Shown in pieces: positions 1-13,300 of a stretch of 60,000 nt of DNA. This DNA comes from Apostichopus japonicus (lineage: Eukaryota; Echinodermata; Holothuroidea; Aspidochirotida; Stichopodidae). A program made the translations under genes and the position numbers. Within the stretch, counting starts at the first letter, position 1. Each line of letters starts with the position of its first letter. Where the stretch lies: NCBI RefSeq assembly GCF_037975245.1, contig NC_092582.1:26018077-26078076 (forward strand), read 5' to 3'. Under the pieces are notes generated by a model. That model did no database searches. It had not been told where the DNA came from and was given only the letters and a program-made list of their open reading frames with translations.

Positions 1-2406
1 CACATCATATCAGTGAAGAAGAACGCAAATTTGAGGTAGTAAGCCTCAGGGAAAGAATCACACAACCAGGAAGTATATGGTCTGTCGGTCTATATTGTCA
101 ATACTGGATAAACAGCTCCTGAAACATGGAATTCACAAGTTACAAACCAAAGTAAATAAATGATAAAGTAAAGTTTGCATTCACAAAACAGCATGTTTCA
201 AATGACTTGGATAAATAAAGGAAAAAAATATAATTATGCTCCATGCTTCATCGTAAACAATCAACATTGGATTTCTGTATGAAACTTATGCAAGTTAAAC
301 AAATGTTATCAAGCATAGAAAATCTCCAACCTGGAACATCACTTTAATAATCGAGATAGTTGATTAGAGAAAACTTAAATTAAAGCAAGTCGCAGCCCAT
401 GTTGCCAGTTTTAGGTACTTGATCATCTTTACCTTAGTCACCTCTTCTACTGAAATTGCTTACTAAATTCTCTCTGTAAGTGCAGGCCATAAAATATGAA
501 GCATAAATTCTGTAGAGGGTATTGTCCAAATATATAGTTATAAACAAAACTGTTACTCAAATATTAAGTTTCCAAAAAAAAACAATGAATTTGTGTTCAG
601 ATGATACCAATACATATCCTTGCAGTAATTTAGCAGAACTGTGCTGAAAAATAAGATAATCATCACTACCAAACACCATGACTCACCATCCAGATACCCA
701 GTAGAAATGTACCCTCACAAAGATATAGTTTTACACCTTCAAGGACAGTTACCTAAAAAAATAAATATAACAGGTAATAGAGATGTGCCAACCAAAAATC
801 ATATAACATTGGTCACTATGACATAAAATAATCAAGACACCCCATTCCCATAATTCAATCATTGAAATGTTGATATGAATCCTGCTACAGTGTTATGTCT
901 GGAAATACCAAAGAATGAAATCAACTCATGTTACAAACACTCAATGCTGTCATAATCACACATTCCAGTGATACTATCAGGTTAATTCTCCAAATATCAA
1001 TAGAACTCAGGTGACACTGTCTCAACACAACAATCTTGACCCTTTTTTATCTAATAACACTACTGTATGTACAATATGTAACAAGAATGCAATCAAAAGA
1101 CCGAAGATATGCATCCACAATGGAATGTAAATCCCATCATACCCATACCTTATAAATCTGAACCCGTCCTAATAACATAGGACAGTTCTTTTGTAAACAT
1201 TTTATAAATTCAGCTACCTTCATTGCTGAATTCACTCTTTACTAAGACTCTTCGTTACCCTGGCAACTAAATGTACTTTGACATCAAATAATCAATAAAG
1301 AATTAGGAGTTGAAACGATGTGATAACCAACCAACATACGACAATAGAAAACACTAAATAACGAAATCCATTTTCACATTGGAATAATATCATACTTCAT
1401 CACCAAATAACCTTATTTTCTCATAGTATGTCATATTATCAACATTCATAGTGCATATCAGAATGTCTCCCTCTTTCCGTAAAATCCTCGAGCGTGTCCA
1501 TCTCTCACATATATGTACACTCACTGTGGTACCTTAGCTTGAAAAGTACAATACATTTCATAACCGTTACTTCTAAAAATATGATATAATCAACATCGAT
1601 AATCACCGCTAGTCACAACTAGAGATGAGCTTAACATAGTTATTCATATAAAAAATTATCATCTTCAAGTCACAAGATCCAAAATTGACAATCGAGGTGA
1701 AGGAATGATCGTGACTAATACATCCGCAAAACTAGTATATAACAGGTTACGATACACGCTACTTAAAATACTTCGTAACGGAACTTAGCTTCAACAAAAT
1801 AAAGATCATTTTGGTCTCAAATAGACATTAAGTCTTCATCTATACTTGCACGCATGTACAAAAATACTTATTAAACTCACCCACTTATTCCTACAAGAAA
1901 AATCACTTGATAAACAGTCACTTCTTGGCTAACAATATACTGCAAGGAAATCGGACGTCTCGCTTCAGTGATCGGTGAGTGGCAAGCGCAAGAACAAAGA
2001 GCAATTAACTCACAAGCACCGCATGGCTGAGCATCTAGACGTATCACATGGCGTAACTATCAATTTTAACCAGTGACAAGAATATTTATGGGGAAAACAT
2101 TTAATATAAGGTAGGAAACAATCATTTAGATATAAATAAATTAAATTTAAAGAAATACTAAGATCCTCAACCAATTAAGAGAAATATACAGGCACTATAT
2201 TGTATGATGCCCACTAATATCAGAGTGAACAACTGACAGGGAACAAGTCATGCCTACCCTGGATAACCTTGGTGAGATCTGTTTAAGTTAAAGCGACATG
2301 GGGGACCAAAACAAGAACATACTCTAGAAATTCCACTTTACTACATCAGTGAGCATGAAAACAGCGTTCCAGGATGAACAGCCTCAAAACTGTCTATGTG
2401 TGTAGT
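1..2406. other. AT-rich stretch, no gene seen
   Basis: AT-rich sequence with stops in all frames. The open frame at 641-826 is short, has no recognisable motif and no convincing splice context. I see no RNA gene or clear element ends. It may be intergenic or intronic sequence of a gene outside the window. Confidence 0.6.
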
Positions 2407-2893
2407 CAAAAGCTTAGGAGCCCAATTGGACTTGGGGGCTGTAACCACTTGCCCGAAAAATATAACCAAATTTTTTTCGAGCGCTTCGCGTGCGTTCAAC
2501 ATGTTCGTGTCAATATCATATAAGCAAGCATTGGTTATTACATCACATGCTGTCGTCTACCGTACGGTCCGTGAAAGTTGCGCAGTATACCGCCAGATGC
2601 TAATGTAAACAACGAAATGTCTTAGGTTAGATGGAGAAAAGGCATGGAGGTCCAATTATGTCAAAACTCTCTTTTACATTAGTAATGGCGAATTAGTCGG
2701 CCAAGCTTAGAACTTTATTTTAATTACCAAGGAGATCATTTTTAAAGTATTCATTTCCTTTAGCTACATCATTGCAATTTATTTTTCTTTCAGTAGGTGC
2801 CCGAAAAAAATTCTCAGCATATTGCCCGAATTTTCAGAAAAAAATATCTGGTTGGGGGAGGGGGCTGCAACCTCCCCGCCTCCTACGCCTATG
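2407..2893. mobile_element. hAT-like non-autonomous element
   Basis: Imperfect terminal inverted repeats: the left end begins CAAAAGCTTAGGAGC and the right end, read inward, begins CATAGGCGTAGGAGG (11 of 15 match). The flanks are tgtgtagt (2399-2406) and tatgtagt (2894-2901), an 8-base target-site duplication with one mismatch. Eight-base duplications and CA-starting ends fit the hAT superfamily. The body holds G-rich and C-rich subterminal runs and TTGCCCGAA-like matches near both ends. There is no transposase frame; the 70-codon open frame at 2396-2608 spans the element edge and is not supported. Confidence 0.6.
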
Positions 2894-3419
2894 TATGTAG
2901 TGTTCGGTTTCAAAATATCTGACATCTGATATCGGAAATATCTGGTATTTTTCATTTCCTTAAGTTTTATAATAGCCGTTTGAAGAGGTTTTAATATTTG
3001 TACACCAATAAATTAACTGTGTCTGAAGTTTCGAAAATTTCCTGAACAACATTCTTCATCATACTTCCCTCTACTCGTGCAATTTTGACCTGTCTGTTAG
3101 GGGTTGAAGGAGGTTTTTCTATATTGGTTGTCCAAAGATGAAATTTTTTGCAACATTATGGGTATGTTTTAAAGTAAGTTTATTCACGAGAAATGTGAAT
3201 TTTCAAATTCATGAACAAAATATGGGCTTAAAACCTTCAAAAGTGGGGCTGTCGGGTATTGTGGGCCGCGACGTAGAATCACATACAAAAGCAATTATCC
3301 ACAGGACTTGCGATGAGGTCGAACATGATGTGTGACTGGTGACATTCTTCAAAAAGGTTATGGATGGAAAAAAAAAACTATTGGGAAATACTTGGTTGTC
3401 AGTCAAAAGTGTACATCTG
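2894..3419. other. noncoding, nothing recognised
   Basis: AT-rich sequence after the hAT-like element. Overlapping short open frames on both strands (3138-3532) carry no motif, and their right part lies in the repeat fragment at 3420-3574. Confidence 0.5.
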
Positions 3420-3574
3420 GTTGGTCATTTTCAAGCCCGAGAAGTGCCATTTCCGGTGATCTGGGGGGTATCAAAACCAGAAATTTTCTTGTACGCTCCG
3501 TGCCAACGGATGGTGGCGCTCCGCTAAGATAGTAATTCGCGCCCCCGGGTTAGAAAATCCTGGATACGCCCCTG
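3420..3574 (+). mobile_element. 3' fragment of a hAT-like element
   Basis: The right end reads TCCTGGATACGCCCCTG, the same terminus as the element ending at 45527. The preceding 100 bases (gaagtgcc, ttttcttgtacgct, tggtggcgct) match modules at 4930-5010, 5560-5670 and 45235-45345. I found no matching left end and no target-site duplication for the sequence after 3574, so this is a truncated copy. Confidence 0.55.
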
Positions 3575-4739
3575 GTTAGCACTTAAATCCACAATATCCC
3601 AGGAGAGGAAACAACTCCAGAGTACTTTAAGAGTAGGCTTTTATGACTAAATTTGACTAAAACCTTCAGACAGTTGGATGATTCCGCAAATGTAGATTGT
3701 AGAACACTTCTTCAATAAACTAATATGATCAGTATTCTGAGGGAGGAAAAACCTCCCCTTCAACTTGTAACCAACTAACACTAACAGGCTAGCATCACCA
3801 TATTTCAGCTATTCCTACATTGTGCTGAGCCTATAGGTCACGTGTTATGCTGGCATTGCGGTAGTATTGGATATTGTAACTAAAATCATTGGACTACACT
3901 CCTAAGTTAGGCTGCACTTTTCTTATATGACTAGAGAAGACCTAAGCCATAACTTCAACGTTACCTATGATATCCCTGTCCTTGTAGGTACTGTACATAG
4001 CCTAACAATATGAAAGGAACACAAGACATACGTGGGATTTCTTCTTTGACAATTGCAATATATTCAGTCTGTTTCTTTCAGTATCATGTTCACCATCTTT
4101 AATATGCTGCAATATCTTCATATTTAGTAAACCAGTACTGAAGCTTCGGGGAATCACACCAAACAAACCTGGAAGTACAACCATTCACCTGTTTTTCAAA
4201 CGCTCCTTTACACTGTGTCGTTGCATGGTTTGTTTGGATTTTGAAAATGAGACTTGTTCAAGTCGTTTCCATTGGCTACGAGGGAAATTCCCCTCTTTTT
4301 CATATAAGTGATCAATCTTCCAATTCAAATAATAGCACTTAAACAAAATGGCAAGTTCGTTAGATCTAAAAGTGAGGATTTCAACGATATGCTGCAAAAT
4401 GTAAATTCATCATTTGCACCTCGACATTAATGTTGCGTTCATAGAATCCTGTACAGCAGCTTGAAAGTGTTTACGTGTTTGGGTCGTATAGGTGTTATGG
4501 AAAAGATAAAACATAGGCTACCTAGTTATTACACTGCAACTCACCACCAAATTAAAATTTAGACGGACTCTTGATTATTCATAACATATCTTCCGCAGTC
4601 CAAACATAAAAATGTGTCCGGCACAAAATATATAATTAAAACGCAATATGCAAATACTGAAAACAAATATGATGGTCGTGACTTTCGGCAGTAAGAGGCG
4701 AGTGTAAGTTCCAAGGAAAAATGCGTATGCCTTACTATC
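3575..4739. other. noncoding, nothing recognised
   Basis: Plain AT-rich DNA. The minus-strand open frames at 4002-4184 and 4185-4397 have low-complexity composition and no domain signature, and I do not support them. The last 8 bases (ttactatc, 4732-4739) are the left target-site duplication of the next element. Confidence 0.5.
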
Positions 4740-5817
4740 CAGGGGCGGCGATTTGTTTCAAATATTGGGGGGGGGGGGATTTGCGTGGGTCCAGGAGCGT
4801 AGCAACTACATCCTCAAAATTGTTCGCGCGCTCCATGATATTTTGTATATAATGTATACCAAATTAGTGCGGTCCATCTCATGGGCGCAGATCAGTCTTG
4901 GATAATGGTGGGGACGCATGTCTGTTCTCTGATACTATCTTAGCGGAGCGACCATGGGTTCGCGCGTAGCGTACAAGAATTTTTTGGATCGCCGGAAATA
5001 ACACTTCCCAGACCCAATAATGCTCCAAAACCTTAAATTTGAGATATCATGGCTTAGAAATTTAAGTTGGGGGAAACACATCATGGGAGTCTGCAGAAAA
5101 AAAAATCAGGGGACAAATAATCCAAGAAGACTTTTGTATACGATGGGTCTGGGTCCTCTCCCAGAAAACAATTATAGACTGCCGCAAATGCGATTTCCTT
5201 CCAAAATTTAACAACTGTGGATAAATGTAATAAAGTGAGAACTGCTGCATGTCATTTGCATAAATGCTGGATCAAACTGCGCCAAAGTTCAATACGGAAA
5301 TTTGCAATTCAGCGTTTGGTCAAGACAAATTGGTGGGGACGCGGTATATCATGTCCCCACCACTGAAAAAAGTTGGTGGGGACGCGTCCCGCTGTCCCCA
5401 CCAGGATCTGCGCCCATGGTACGTCTAGCTAATTTATTTCGAAAATAAGTAAAAACTACTCTCGGTGAAAGTCTGTGTCGTTTGTTGGTGATAATTAGTA
5501 ACAAATTGTGACACGGTTAGACATGCGCGTAGCGAGAAATTTGCCAAGGGAGGGGCGAAGCTTGTAGTCAAACTATCTAAGCGAGGCGCCACCATGAGTT
5601 GGCGCGAAGCGTAAAAGAAAATTTTGGCCGAAATTGCCTCCCAGATCGCTGGAAATGGCACTCTCCAGGCCTTGTAAGTTGCATCTAAGCATTTTCTATT
5701 TTGAAATTATAGCGATATCATAAAAAGAATATGCTCTTATAGCCACAAAAAAAAAACTATGCCACCGAATACTGGGGGGATATTAGATACTATATCCCCC
5801 CATGATCGCCGCCCATG
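4740..5817. mobile_element. hAT-like element with perfect 8-bp duplication
   Basis: The ends are CAGGGGCGGCGAT on the left and, read inward from the right, CATGGGCGGCGATC. The flanks are identical: ttactatc at 4732-4739 and at 5818-5825. That 8-base duplication and the CA(G/T)GGGCGG ends place it with hAT-type elements. The body of about 1.08 kb has no transposase and is interrupted by a second element at 4880-5418. It also holds a module with the hairpin GCGCCACCATGAGTTGGCGC at 5586-5605, shared with three other places in the window. Confidence 0.8.
4880..5418. mobile_element. nested hAT-like element
   Basis: Ends CATGGGCGCAGATC and GATCTGCGCCCATG are perfect inverted repeats. The flanks gtccatct (4872-4879) and gtacgtct (5419-5426) match at 6 of 8 positions, as for an aged 8-base duplication. 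It lies wholly inside the element at 4740-5817, so it inserted later or was carried along. Repeated ggtggggacgcg motifs sit near the right end. No coding frame of its own. Confidence 0.65.
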
Positions 5818-5818
5818 T

Positions 5819-8800
5819 TACTATCGACTAGCGAAATCTATCGTGACAGTATTGTGTCACTATAAGTGTCATCAAGATAGCAAGTTAATTATACATCTGA
5901 AGCATTTTTCAGGGAATTGCTTTACTACAAGCTTGGAAAGAAGTCAATATTTTCATCATTTCTAAAAACTTTTGAAATGAAGAGATGAAAATATTTTGGT
6001 ATTTCAACATTAATCAGAAAATTTCCAAATTATACACTTGGATAGAAGTCGGGGAGGGGGGATGACAATGTTACATTCAGCTGAGAAGAAGGCCACTGCT
6101 ATGGGTGTACACCCCTCCCCGCCCCTCCTCTTTACGACTTTACAAAAACATTGTTCATAGGCAAAACTGCATAGTGTATGGAGCCAATTTTAGCCTTAAT
6201 TGGAAGTCTAATTATGCCTCGGAGTGCACCATTTAACATCAATTTTCAAAACAACTTCAAGGGACGGGGCTACTGGGAATTGGCTTCAACAAGCCAAAGA
6301 CCACACCTCCTCCGTTTTTTTTTACAACCCCTATACATGGAACTACATTCAACGACTCCACATCAACACCATCAAAACTTTCGAATCCACCTATAGTCTG
6401 ACCATAAAGGTTCATTCCCCTTCCTAAACTTGTCGGAAGAATTTGGAATGTGAACCCAAGTTATTGGGTATTAAACCATATATTCAGGAGAGTCGATCCG
6501 TTTTCAGGATTGGAGATGCAAACTTACCGATACAGCCCCTCAATGAATGCACATATACTTGATCAGAAATATACACAAATTAGCCACAAGATGTACCTCC
6601 TCCTATGTTCTACACCCTTCCCATATCTATGTAGACATGTGACAAATCATTTCATTGGCGTAGGAAGGGATAATAAAATGAATGGGTTTGGGAGGGTGTC
6701 GGGAGGAGGTCAGGAGGCATCCCAATTAAGCAAACCATACACATTTTGTCATAACTGTGACCCACATGGAACACTGACAACTTTCCAAAAATTTCATATC
6801 CAAATGTTGATTATTTTATCCCTCAAGTTTCGAATATTTCTGGGAATTTCAACCCTTTCTCAAAATTGAAACCCTTTTCTGGAAAATCAAGTTTGTCTTA
6901 AAATCGCCATCTGTAATTTAACCGAAATTCTCATACATTAAACTATTTTATCTAAGTTAAACTTCTTCGATTTATTTAGACCTCTTCTTTAAGTCCCTTT
7001 ATTTAAAATGTCGAATTCTTTTTGTTTTAAACTTCGCCTTTTTACTAGAAAGTTTTTATATCAAACTGTCGACTTATCATCTAAAAATATTTGCGTTTTA
7101 TCTCAAACTTGTATACGTTCTTCTCGAAATTGCTATTGCATTTCTCGAAATCAAGATTTCTTTCTTATATAAATTTCAACTATTTTATCTCAAAAAATAA
7201 ACTTTTCTTGATGAGGTGGTACTAAGTAAAATGGAATAAAAAGGTGGGGTGGGGCTATATGAATTGACTATTTACATTATTGGTGAAATGTCGACATATT
7301 ATTTTGATTTGAGCAATTACAAGGTACGTGAAAAGACAAAACATCATTTGATTGCATTACACTCTCTTTGCTGGTGCAAATATTCAGCTGAATAATCCAG
7401 CACTGATATGGAGTGGAATTAATTACAAAGGTGGTTGGGTGGGGAGGGGATGGAAAAAAGTTGTGTAGTTACATTTATTCCAATAATTGCTTGATGATCA
7501 ATACACATTTACTTCTATTGGCGCCAAAATGTCTGTTACAAATTTCAAACATCACCCGCGAACAGCTGGAAAACACCTGTGTATGAATATCGGTGACTCA
7601 GTCATGCTACTGAATACCTGTTCACATGTAGTATCTATCACTGACAATGAATAGTGTTATAGTAGTGGAGTTGCAAAGTACGTATAGTATATTCGTGGGA
7701 GTTGCTTGTTCCCATTGACTTGTTGAGTGGTTATTAAGATGGATTATTTAATGGAGAGGAACCGCTGTTAATAGTTAAAACAGTAATGATATCAATCAGT
7801 GAGAAAATTTGACGGTATGTTATAGAGGCATATAGGCTAGGATGTGTACAAAAGTCAGGCCAAACTTAGGTAGGCTATAGGCTAGACTATATTAATAAAG
7901 TTAGGCTACGTTAGAAATCTTAAACATCACTCACCAAAAGCTATACATTTAGCAAGAGGACGTGCTTAGCAAATCTAACTCATAAATAATAAAAATCTTA
8001 GCCTAGTTGTTGACTGATTATCAAAAAAGTCCAAGTTAAAGCATATATTAAATATAAAGGAATTGAATAAAATACAATCGAGACACTGAGTTTTCTTTAG
8101 GGATCTTAAATTATGCGAAGAATAAAACCAGCGATTAACATTCTAGGTGAGCTAATGCTTCGAAAACAATTACTTCATTCTAGATAACGAAAAGTATCCA
8201 TAGAAAACTGTAGAAACTTTGTTATCCTTTGAAATATCTTAAATCACAGAAAATGGTTCAACTCGATGTTAATCGTACATAACATAGCCTAGTTATAGGC
8301 AATAATATAAGTCAATCTATAACATTCCATAATTATTAATTGCAATCACCTAACTTACTAAATCTACCAGGTCGGACATTTGAGCCAATTGTGTGAGAAA
8401 TCTGCAGCTTTTTACCGAGCTGGCTAACTGAAATAATGTTATTTAATAACTGATTTTTAGTTGAATGACCTAACTCCTGCCAATATACCTGACAGCAACA
8501 CTTAATGTGAAATATAGTTTTGTTAAATACTGTATGGGCCTAGAGCTTTGAGTCTCTATAAAACAGTTTTCCAATTTAAGTCTAATAAAATAAAATGCAA
8601 TACATAGTTATTAAAAATAAATATTTCGTCCATGTCTTTCCAGCAGCAACTAGATCGTGGTGTTCTACTCACAGCTGATTTTGTCTTAATTTTGCCCACT
8701 TAATAATAAACACCGTACGTCATTTCCAAGCTGACAGACTTATGGCCACAAGATATATACTTTTTTATATTGATAGCGCGCCACTTCTTTTACGCTGCTG

Positions 8801-10138
8801 CAACACTCAATAGCAGAAGTTCCCCAGAGCCGTAACTCTAACGTTATTTTTAAAAGTGCGCCATCCTCTCATTAAACTTGTAATTAACTGATTCATTTAT
8901 CTCTCGTGTTTGTAAATCTATATGTGTCCGCTAACTGTTCACACCCTCTGAACTTCATAGTAACAGAAGATGTATTATATATACCCAATCAACCCGGTTA
9001 AACTTAAAAGTAATAATTAATTAGTATAATTAAACCCTCAAGGATATGAAGTGTTTCCATTTATCAATATTATTTGTAAAAAGAATGTAAAAAGCGGATG
9101 GTACTATTTAATTGGAAGAAACGATAAAGTTTAGAAAGTTAAGATCATAAGCAATACCCAATTCAGGAATATCTACAAACACAAAGAAAGAAAAATGTTA
9201 CATTTCGAAAAAAATCCACTAGAAATTATGTCACACTCAAACCGTAACTTAGGAATGAATATGATAACTAAACACAGATAGACATCATCTTTTAAACAAA
9301 TCGTATTAATTGGAAATAATTAAAATTCAAGCAGAATTGTATGATTTGGATCAAATGAAATAATTTGTATATTAGAATTTGAGTTTAAGCCTCATCAACC
9401 TTTCTCTCTTGAAACTTGAATTTGATCTACATCTGCTTCTCTAAATTGCATTTTAATTATAACCTATTGATATAACCTATTGATTTAAATATAATTCTTC
9501 CAAATCTCCTTAAACTTGATAAAAACCTAGTATTAGCTGAAGTAGAAGTTTAGTAGTAGTTTACTTTTCATGATTCCTATTACATTAGTGACTAAAATAC
9601 ATTTAAATTACATTTTCCTTCAGAAAGTTCTAAGTTAAAACACAAATAAATTTGATCCAAATTTTTCTTCAAAAGATAGAATAATCTTAATTCTTATTTA
9701 CCCTTTATTATATAATTATCAACCCGTCATTGAGATTTGTTACCTATTAACTAATAATTTAAAATATGTAGCCTCACATTCTTATTGTATTAAACCTTAC
9801 TAGCTATAAAACTTTCAATTAATCATTTAATTGTAAAACAAAATAATAACCCTTTAATCCTACAATTACCACTTTATTTTCCTCTAATCTAATCTAATTA
9901 TTCCTGTTAATATTTGTCTCCCCTTAAAATCAATCCCTTATTTCCTTTCCATTAACTTATTCCTTTTTCACAAATAAGCACAACCCAACTGTCTTAGTTT
10001 ATCGCTTTATTTTCCTTTATTTTCATTTCGTTATTTTTTATTATTTATAATATCATTATAATTATTCTAATCCTTATCAAATCCAATCTATTTATCTCCA
10101 TCTACTCTATGATCAGTAACTCTATTCTTTCATTCTAG
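5819..10138. other. long stretch without a supported gene
   Basis: AT-rich DNA; 9380-10130 is strongly T-rich in the direction of the next exon. A 139-codon open frame at 6450-6869 has no recognisable domain, and its middle overlaps a CATTGGCGTAGGAAGG segment (about 6651-6666) that resembles hAT-like element ends, so I treat it as repeat-derived. No RNA gene seen. Confidence 0.5.
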
Positions 10139-10347
10139 ATTCCTATCTCCTGTGTGTATCTAGGCCTCTGCTCTCCTAGAGTTGATGAGTCTGGTCTGAA
10201 CCTTATCCTTCAGTCTGGTCTCTCTCTCTCTATCCTGAGTTCTCTCCAGAAGCTGCAGATCTGGGACATCGACAGGAGACTAACAAATGAAGAGTTGGCG
10301 GCCATCTTGTCTTACTCCTCACAGTGTACAAGCTTGAAGGAGCTGGA
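10139..10347 (+). CDS. LRR exon of an NLR-like gene (partial gene)
   Basis: This is the best coding exon in the window. A pyrimidine-rich tract ends in the acceptor tcattctag at 10138, and the donor GGA/gtaagt follows at 10348. The 69 codons are open and read as leucine-rich repeat sequence: SSLQKLQIWDID, then RRLTNEELAAILSYSSQ, then CTSLKELE. The pattern LTxEEL-xxIL-xxxxxCTSLKEL is typical of the LRR part of NACHT/NLR-type innate receptors, which are expanded in echinoderms and related animals. The exon leaves phase 2 (GA), and the exon at 16779 supplies the missing G and continues the frame without a stop. No NACHT, Death or CARD exon is in the window, so the N-terminus must lie upstream or the gene is only LRR. 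Family assignment is from pattern only. Confidence 0.7.
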
Positions 10348-13300
10348 GTAAGTATTCCGGTGTAGATGTTAGAAACATCATAACAGTTAAATTAATTTAA
10401 TTAATAAAAGTTATCAACATTAAACTAATGTAAAGTCTGCTGTATTTTAATGTCAAGGATTGGATGTAACTAGTTTAGTTGGATTTATTTGAATAACTAG
10501 GTCATCGTGAAAGGACATCTGTAAGATGTTATGATAAATAAAACAAAATATAATGGATTAATAGGGAATATTTTAAGATGCTGTTGGTAAAAGAGGGTTG
10601 TAGGGGTGGGTGGGGGTTGTTCAAAAATGTTCTTTGTTTAGTTTATTGTTAAAATTTAACTAAGAAATAGGATTTAGAATGACAGGAATGTTTATTAGGA
10701 TAACATAAGAGATACACAAGGTAGTTGGATTTAATAATTCTAGTGAGTAAAATTAATATTCTAAAGTAGTTTTATAGGGAACAAATGTTACTGTTGACTG
10801 AAACCTCCGAAATATTTGATTTTCAGTTATGTACAATTAATCTAAAAATTTCTCAATGAAAGAGATTGAAAATCATTATTTATATTAAAGTAGTAAAATG
10901 ATGGCAATAAAAATAGCAATAACTTATAACTTTGTTGTTATAAACTCCCCAAAATTGTGATCAGGTTATAATACTCTAGCAAAACTTAAATGTATACCAA
11001 TCAAGCGGCCAATAAATTTAAAAAAAATATAAAAAATTGTCGAAATTTCAAAAATAGTTACTCAAAATAAGTAAACAATTTAAAACAAAATTAAAGTCAA
11101 CAAAAAAGATATCAATAATTGCAATTGAGTTAACTATAAAGTTAAAAAAAAATGATCGCCTTGAATATCATTAAAGGCAAATCTGTATCTGATAAATTTC
11201 AGAGGTTCAAATTGAATCCATTTAAAACTACTTCAATTTCTTATTTATAATTTGAAATACGATGTTATACAAAATAATCTAGATTAATATTTATGCTTAT
11301 ATTTTAACATAATTGTAAACAATAATTAAAATTTAACCGAGAGCTTCAGCTTTGTATAATTCATAACTTTTAACAACAAAAAAACTGTTAAATATTTTAA
11401 TATTCCTAGTATTAATGTGACTTCTTACTTGATTCGATCATGATGTCCCTGCTTGATCCTTTACAATGCAGTGTTATTCAATCCTCCAAGACACCCCACC
11501 CCCAACCCCTCCTCTCGCTCCTCCTCTCGCTCCTCCTCTCGCCTTCTTTGGTCTCACAGATCAAACCTCGTAAAAGTTTCTCCTTTCCATCCTTACCATT
11601 CACAGTGACATTTTCAACTTACAGCTGACGTGTTACTAAAAAAAGAAATATATTTAAGATGCACCGCACCACCCCTGCCCCTCCCCCCCCACTAAACCTC
11701 GCCTCACCCAAATCTCGAAAGAAAAGAGAAAACTATTGAGTAGTTACATAAATGAAATACATGAGAAAAGAAAGCTTCTTAACATATGTTATAAGTGAAA
11801 CACCGCCATTTCAGGAATAACTGTAACCGAGGAGAAAATAGCACTGGAAATAATACACTTTTGGGAGTTTTGTTTGGTCTGACTATATAAAACAAATATA
11901 ACACAGCTTGTTTATTCCCTATGTAGACTAAATACTTTACACCAATCCCAGTGTGCTCTTGGGTAAGTTTAGTCTCGCCCTTCTGCCCACACCCCTTCAG
12001 ACACCTTACCTGTACCCGCCACCACCCCTCCCTTCGCCACTCCCCCCATCCCCGTCATGCATAATAACTAGAGGGACCTTCAAATCAATTCCGTTTCTAC
12101 CCGATAACATGATCAACGTTTTAGTACACACAGTAGGCCTAATCTACTTCTAATTTAGTTTTCTGCACAGACGATTGATTTAACAATTTATTTCTAAAGT
12201 AAAATAAGTTAACAGTAGAGATGACACACCTGGATCTCCCGTAAATACCTAATTAGCATAATAATAGATGACAGGAGGCAGTTGAAGCTAATAGAAAGAT
12301 GAACGAGCCACGCGTGTGTACAGTATTTTACACCTGGAATGTTGTAACTATCATACAACGTAACCATGGAAACCGACACTAAGTGGGTCAGTTCGTGTCT
12401 AGCAGTGGCTGGGAATAATGCATCATTTTATTCAATACTGGTTAGACATATTCAATAACCATTCAGTGATATGTCCTATACCATGATATTACGACGTGTT
12501 CTCACTTGCTCCTCTCCCTAATTTTATAGAAGGATTGTTTTATTTCCCTTTCTTCGTTTTTGTTCTGTATGTACTTCTCGTTGGTATTCTGGAAATCTGC
12601 CTAATTAACACATAATTGAATAGCCCTTAATGACACTCACATATCTAATATGTGACTACAAACATTGCGGGTTCTTAATTACCTAGTTTCATGGAGAACA
12701 TTTTTGTTCTGTAAAGTTGATTATACGTCATCTTGGAAAAATTTTGAGGTGTACAGTATATGATACTGTATGTTCATAATCCCATTATGACGTATAAAGC
12801 TAACATTAATTACATAAAAACATAAATGAATTATGCTCCATGTAATTTGTCTTTCATTAGGTTGTGAAAATGGGAGGGGGGGGGGGTGGAGGAGGGTTAC
12901 TCTTTAATTGATATTAATATGAAATTCGAACATTTCGATGTCTTTAAAGTTAGCCAGCCCTGTCTGCTGTTTGTTCTTATCAAATAATATCAAGTGACTG
13001 TTAAAAGTCTTGGACTCTTATGATGAAAAGGTGTTTATATAGTGGCATCTTTATAATCAAATATTTGTTGAATTTAGTGTTTGCCATTACAACCAATAAT
13101 GGTTTGGTTAAATCGTAATGAATATGCGAGACGAAGATGAAAAATTGCCCGTGTTAAGCAGGGAATAAGTAATTCGAAGCTCCATGTCGCCTTGCCAAAT
13201 CTGTAATATAGTCATAATAACTAAGAAATTTATTAAAGGTGGGCTCGCTCGTAAATTCTGTCCTTCACACCACCCGATTCAAAAATAATATCAATACTAC

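Noticed and set aside
6450-6869. 139-codon open frame on the + strand
   Set aside because: No domain or coding-like composition, and the middle overlaps a segment resembling hAT-like element ends.
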